From Candidatus Aenigmatarchaeota archaeon (GTDB taxonomy: Archaea; Aenigmatarchaeota; Aenigmatarchaeia; PWEA01; JACRMZ01), in NCBI GenBank assembly GCA_016219455.1, contig JACRMZ010000033.1, positions 1 to 6,640 on the forward strand: 6,640 nucleotides of DNA, in the 5' to 3' direction. The notes under the pieces are model-generated. The model saw only the letters and a program-made list of their open reading frames with translations, had not been told where the DNA came from and ran no database searches. A program made the translations under genes and the position numbers. The number at the start of each line of letters is the position of its first letter. Positions within the stretch are counted from its first letter, which is position 1. Positions 5,876 to 6,640 of this stretch are shown piece by piece.

Positions 5876-5882
5876 GGTTAAA
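5876..5882 (-). promoter_or_regulatory. possible pth2 TATA-like element TTTAACC
   Basis: TTTAACC begins 50 bases before the pth2 GTG. A transcript starting about 25 bases downstream would carry the GGTGAT site in a short leader. The same heptamer occurs before truD (twice) and carS and nowhere else in the window on either strand that I found. Confidence 0.35.
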
Positions 5883-5891
5883 TCTGTGCAT

Positions 5892-5912
5892 GACGGACAC
5901 ACTGTGTCCGTC
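5892..5912. repeat. perfect 21-bp palindrome between carS and pth2
   Basis: GACGGACACA (5892-5901) is followed by one base, C, and then by its exact reverse complement (5903-5912). It lies in the 129-base noncoding gap, nine bases upstream of the TTTAACC element of pth2, a typical position for a dimeric regulator site. As RNA on the minus strand it would form a hairpin 49 bases after the carS stop, but no T-tract follows it, so a terminator is less likely than an operator or an RNA-processing hairpin. Confidence 0.6.
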
Positions 5913-5961
5913 CAGTCCCTTTCCTTTCAGTTACAAGTTCCTCCTGATATCCCCCATAAGT

Positions 5962-6489
5962 TCACCACGGTTCCCGTTTTATCCCCAGCTTGTATCCTAC
6001 CCATGAGCTGGAAAGATGGACGAACGGGGTTATTATCAACAGCACAAAAAACGAGCTCCAGTTTATTTTCAGCAAGCCGCTTGCCGTTATGAACGAAACC
6101 CCGCCTATTATGAAATCAAGCTGGTCTACCAGCGGGAACGACTCGCCGCGCTGCATATTCAACCGACGCTTAAAAAATGCTGCTACGAGGTCGCCAGCCA
6201 TCGCACCAAACGCAAGGGTGATTCCTATGAGTGGTGTCATTGAAGGAAGATAGGGGAATGTGTGGAGCATTTTAGCATATATCGTTTCCTGGAACCCGCC
6301 AACTGCAAGCCCTGCAATAAGCGCAAAGCCGAATCCCTCGAATGTTTTTCCGTCGCCAAAGACTCTTGAGCTGCCTAAATATTTCCCGAAGTCCAGCGAG
6401 CGCCTCCCCCGCGCCAAAGGCGCAAACCCGTTGGCGAAATACATAGGCCAAACCACCCAGAGGGCCACTATGACATCAGAAGCCTGCAT
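5962..6489 (-). CDS. carS: CDP-archaeol synthase CarS
   Basis: CarS joins CTP and unsaturated digeranylgeranylglyceryl phosphate to make CDP-archaeol, the activated precursor of archaeal phospholipids, in the membrane. The protein has 175 residues from the ATG at 6489, normal for the family, with about five hydrophobic segments (near 5-27, 53-73, 85-107, 127-142, 146-166). Family motifs: PMYFANG at 15-21, FGDGKTFEG at 44-52, GDLVAAFFKRR at 99-109 with Asp100, FPLVDQLDF at 118-126 with Asp122 and Asp125 (acidic residues of the CTP/metal site in this superfamily), and the usual ending LGIKREPW. The in-frame GTG at 6495 is part of the ribosome binding site AAGGTGAT, so the ATG is preferred. It begins 33 bases after the ZIP transporter stop and is probably co-transcribed with it, although a TTTAACC element at 6510-6516 could give a local promoter. 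Confidence 0.95.
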   Translation of the reverse strand: MQASDVIVALWVVWPMYFANGFAPLARGRRSLDFGKYLGSSRVFGDGKTFEGFGFALIAGLAVGGFQETIYAKMLHTFPYLPSMTPLIGITLAFGAMAGDLVAAFFKRRLNMQRGESFPLVDQLDFIIGGVSFITASGLLKINWSSFFVLLIITPFVHLSSSWVGYKLGIKREPW

Positions 6490-6490
6490 A

Positions 6491-6496
6491 ATCACC
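6491..6496 (-). promoter_or_regulatory. ribosome binding site of carS
   Basis: GGTGAT, preceded by AAAAA and one base before the ATG at 6489, decides the start in favour of this ATG over the GTG at 6495, which overlaps the site itself. A TTTAACC element (6510-6516, minus strand) begins 27 bases before the ATG and might act as a TATA-like element. Confidence 0.6.
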
Positions 6497-6522
6497 TTTT
6501 TAGACGGAAGGTTAAATTCTTT

Positions 6523-6640
6523 TTATCCAAGCGACAGGAGGGAGGCCATAATGCCAACACCGACGGCAAATGAGATGAACTGGAAAAGCGACTTCTTCAT
6601 CTCCATCTCCTTGTGGAGCTCTGGAATGAGGTCAGAGCCG
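6523..6640 (-). CDS. C-terminus of a ZIP-family metal transporter (partial)
   Basis: Only the last 38 codons are in the window; the 5' part lies beyond its right edge. The visible end begins GSDLIPELHKEMEMKKS and continues into a hydrophobic helix, LFQFISFAVGVGIMASLLSLG, then TAA. ZIP transporters (uptake of zinc, iron or manganese) have a conserved D-L-x-P-E-x-H motif between their last helices and end in one final membrane helix, which fits this fragment closely. Histidine-rich or metal-binding parts cannot be judged here. carS follows after 33 bases on the same strand. Confidence 0.7.
   Translation of the reverse strand, partial: GSDLIPELHKEMEMKKSLFQFISFAVGVGIMASLLSLG

Noticed and set aside
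5492..5902. 136-codon minus-strand open frame overlapping pth2
   Set aside because: It is a shadow of pth2 in another frame, rich in Arg, Gly and Pro without any recognisable motif.
1..6640. tRNA or rRNA genes, CRISPR arrays, insertion sequences, toxin-antitoxin or defence genes
   Set aside because: No repeats in array form, no transposase or tRNA-like cloverleaf and no defence-related motifs were seen on either strand.

Overview
The window reads as a piece of an archaeal chromosome, most likely from the DPANN group. The archaeal markers are a CDP-archaeol synthase (ether-lipid synthesis), a Pth2-type peptidyl-tRNA hydrolase, an S-layer protein of the kind seen in DPANN and methanogen genomes, and GGTGAT-type ribosome binding sites. 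The phylum cannot be fixed from sequence alone; Micrarchaeota, Aenigmarchaeota or Diapherotrites-like lineages are guesses. Genes are tightly packed and there are no mobile elements, CRISPR arrays, tRNA or rRNA genes that I can see.

Plus strand, left half. After a 186-base upstream region (possible TATA box, a small inverted repeat, a good ribosome binding site) comes an S-layer gene, 187-2314. It is recognisable from signal peptide to C-terminal domain but split over three reading frames by two apparent one-base losses, near 634-645 and near 1725-1735. A strong hairpin plus T-tract terminator closes it (2334-2372). The next plus-strand gene is a compact truD (2418-3362), which overlaps the end of the convergent minus-strand block by 17 bases.

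Minus strand, right half, read from right to left: the last 38 residues of a probable ZIP-family metal transporter (edge of the window to 6523), carS (6489-5962), a noncoding gap with a perfect 21-bp palindrome (5892-5912), pth2 (from 5832), a small cysteine-rich lipoprotein (5452-5222), a processive-type family 2 glycosyltransferase (5219-4005) and a membrane-anchored thioredoxin-fold protein (4011-3346). The last three are spaced by +2 and -7 bases and are probably one transcript serving the cell surface: a lipid-anchored Cys-rich protein, a polymer or glycan synthase in the membrane, and an outward-facing CxxC protein.

The most striking observation is in pth2. The gene meets an in-frame TAG after 100 codons, but the same frame continues for 13 more codons that spell the conserved Pth2 C-terminus (KIDRVTG.LPLL) and then ends at TAA. 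The TAG sits exactly where family members have one variable residue, so either amber is read as an amino acid here, or this is a very recent nonsense mutation or a base-call error. With the two S-layer frameshifts, the window holds three gene-breaking lesions in otherwise well-preserved genes, which makes sequence error a serious alternative that raw reads would settle.
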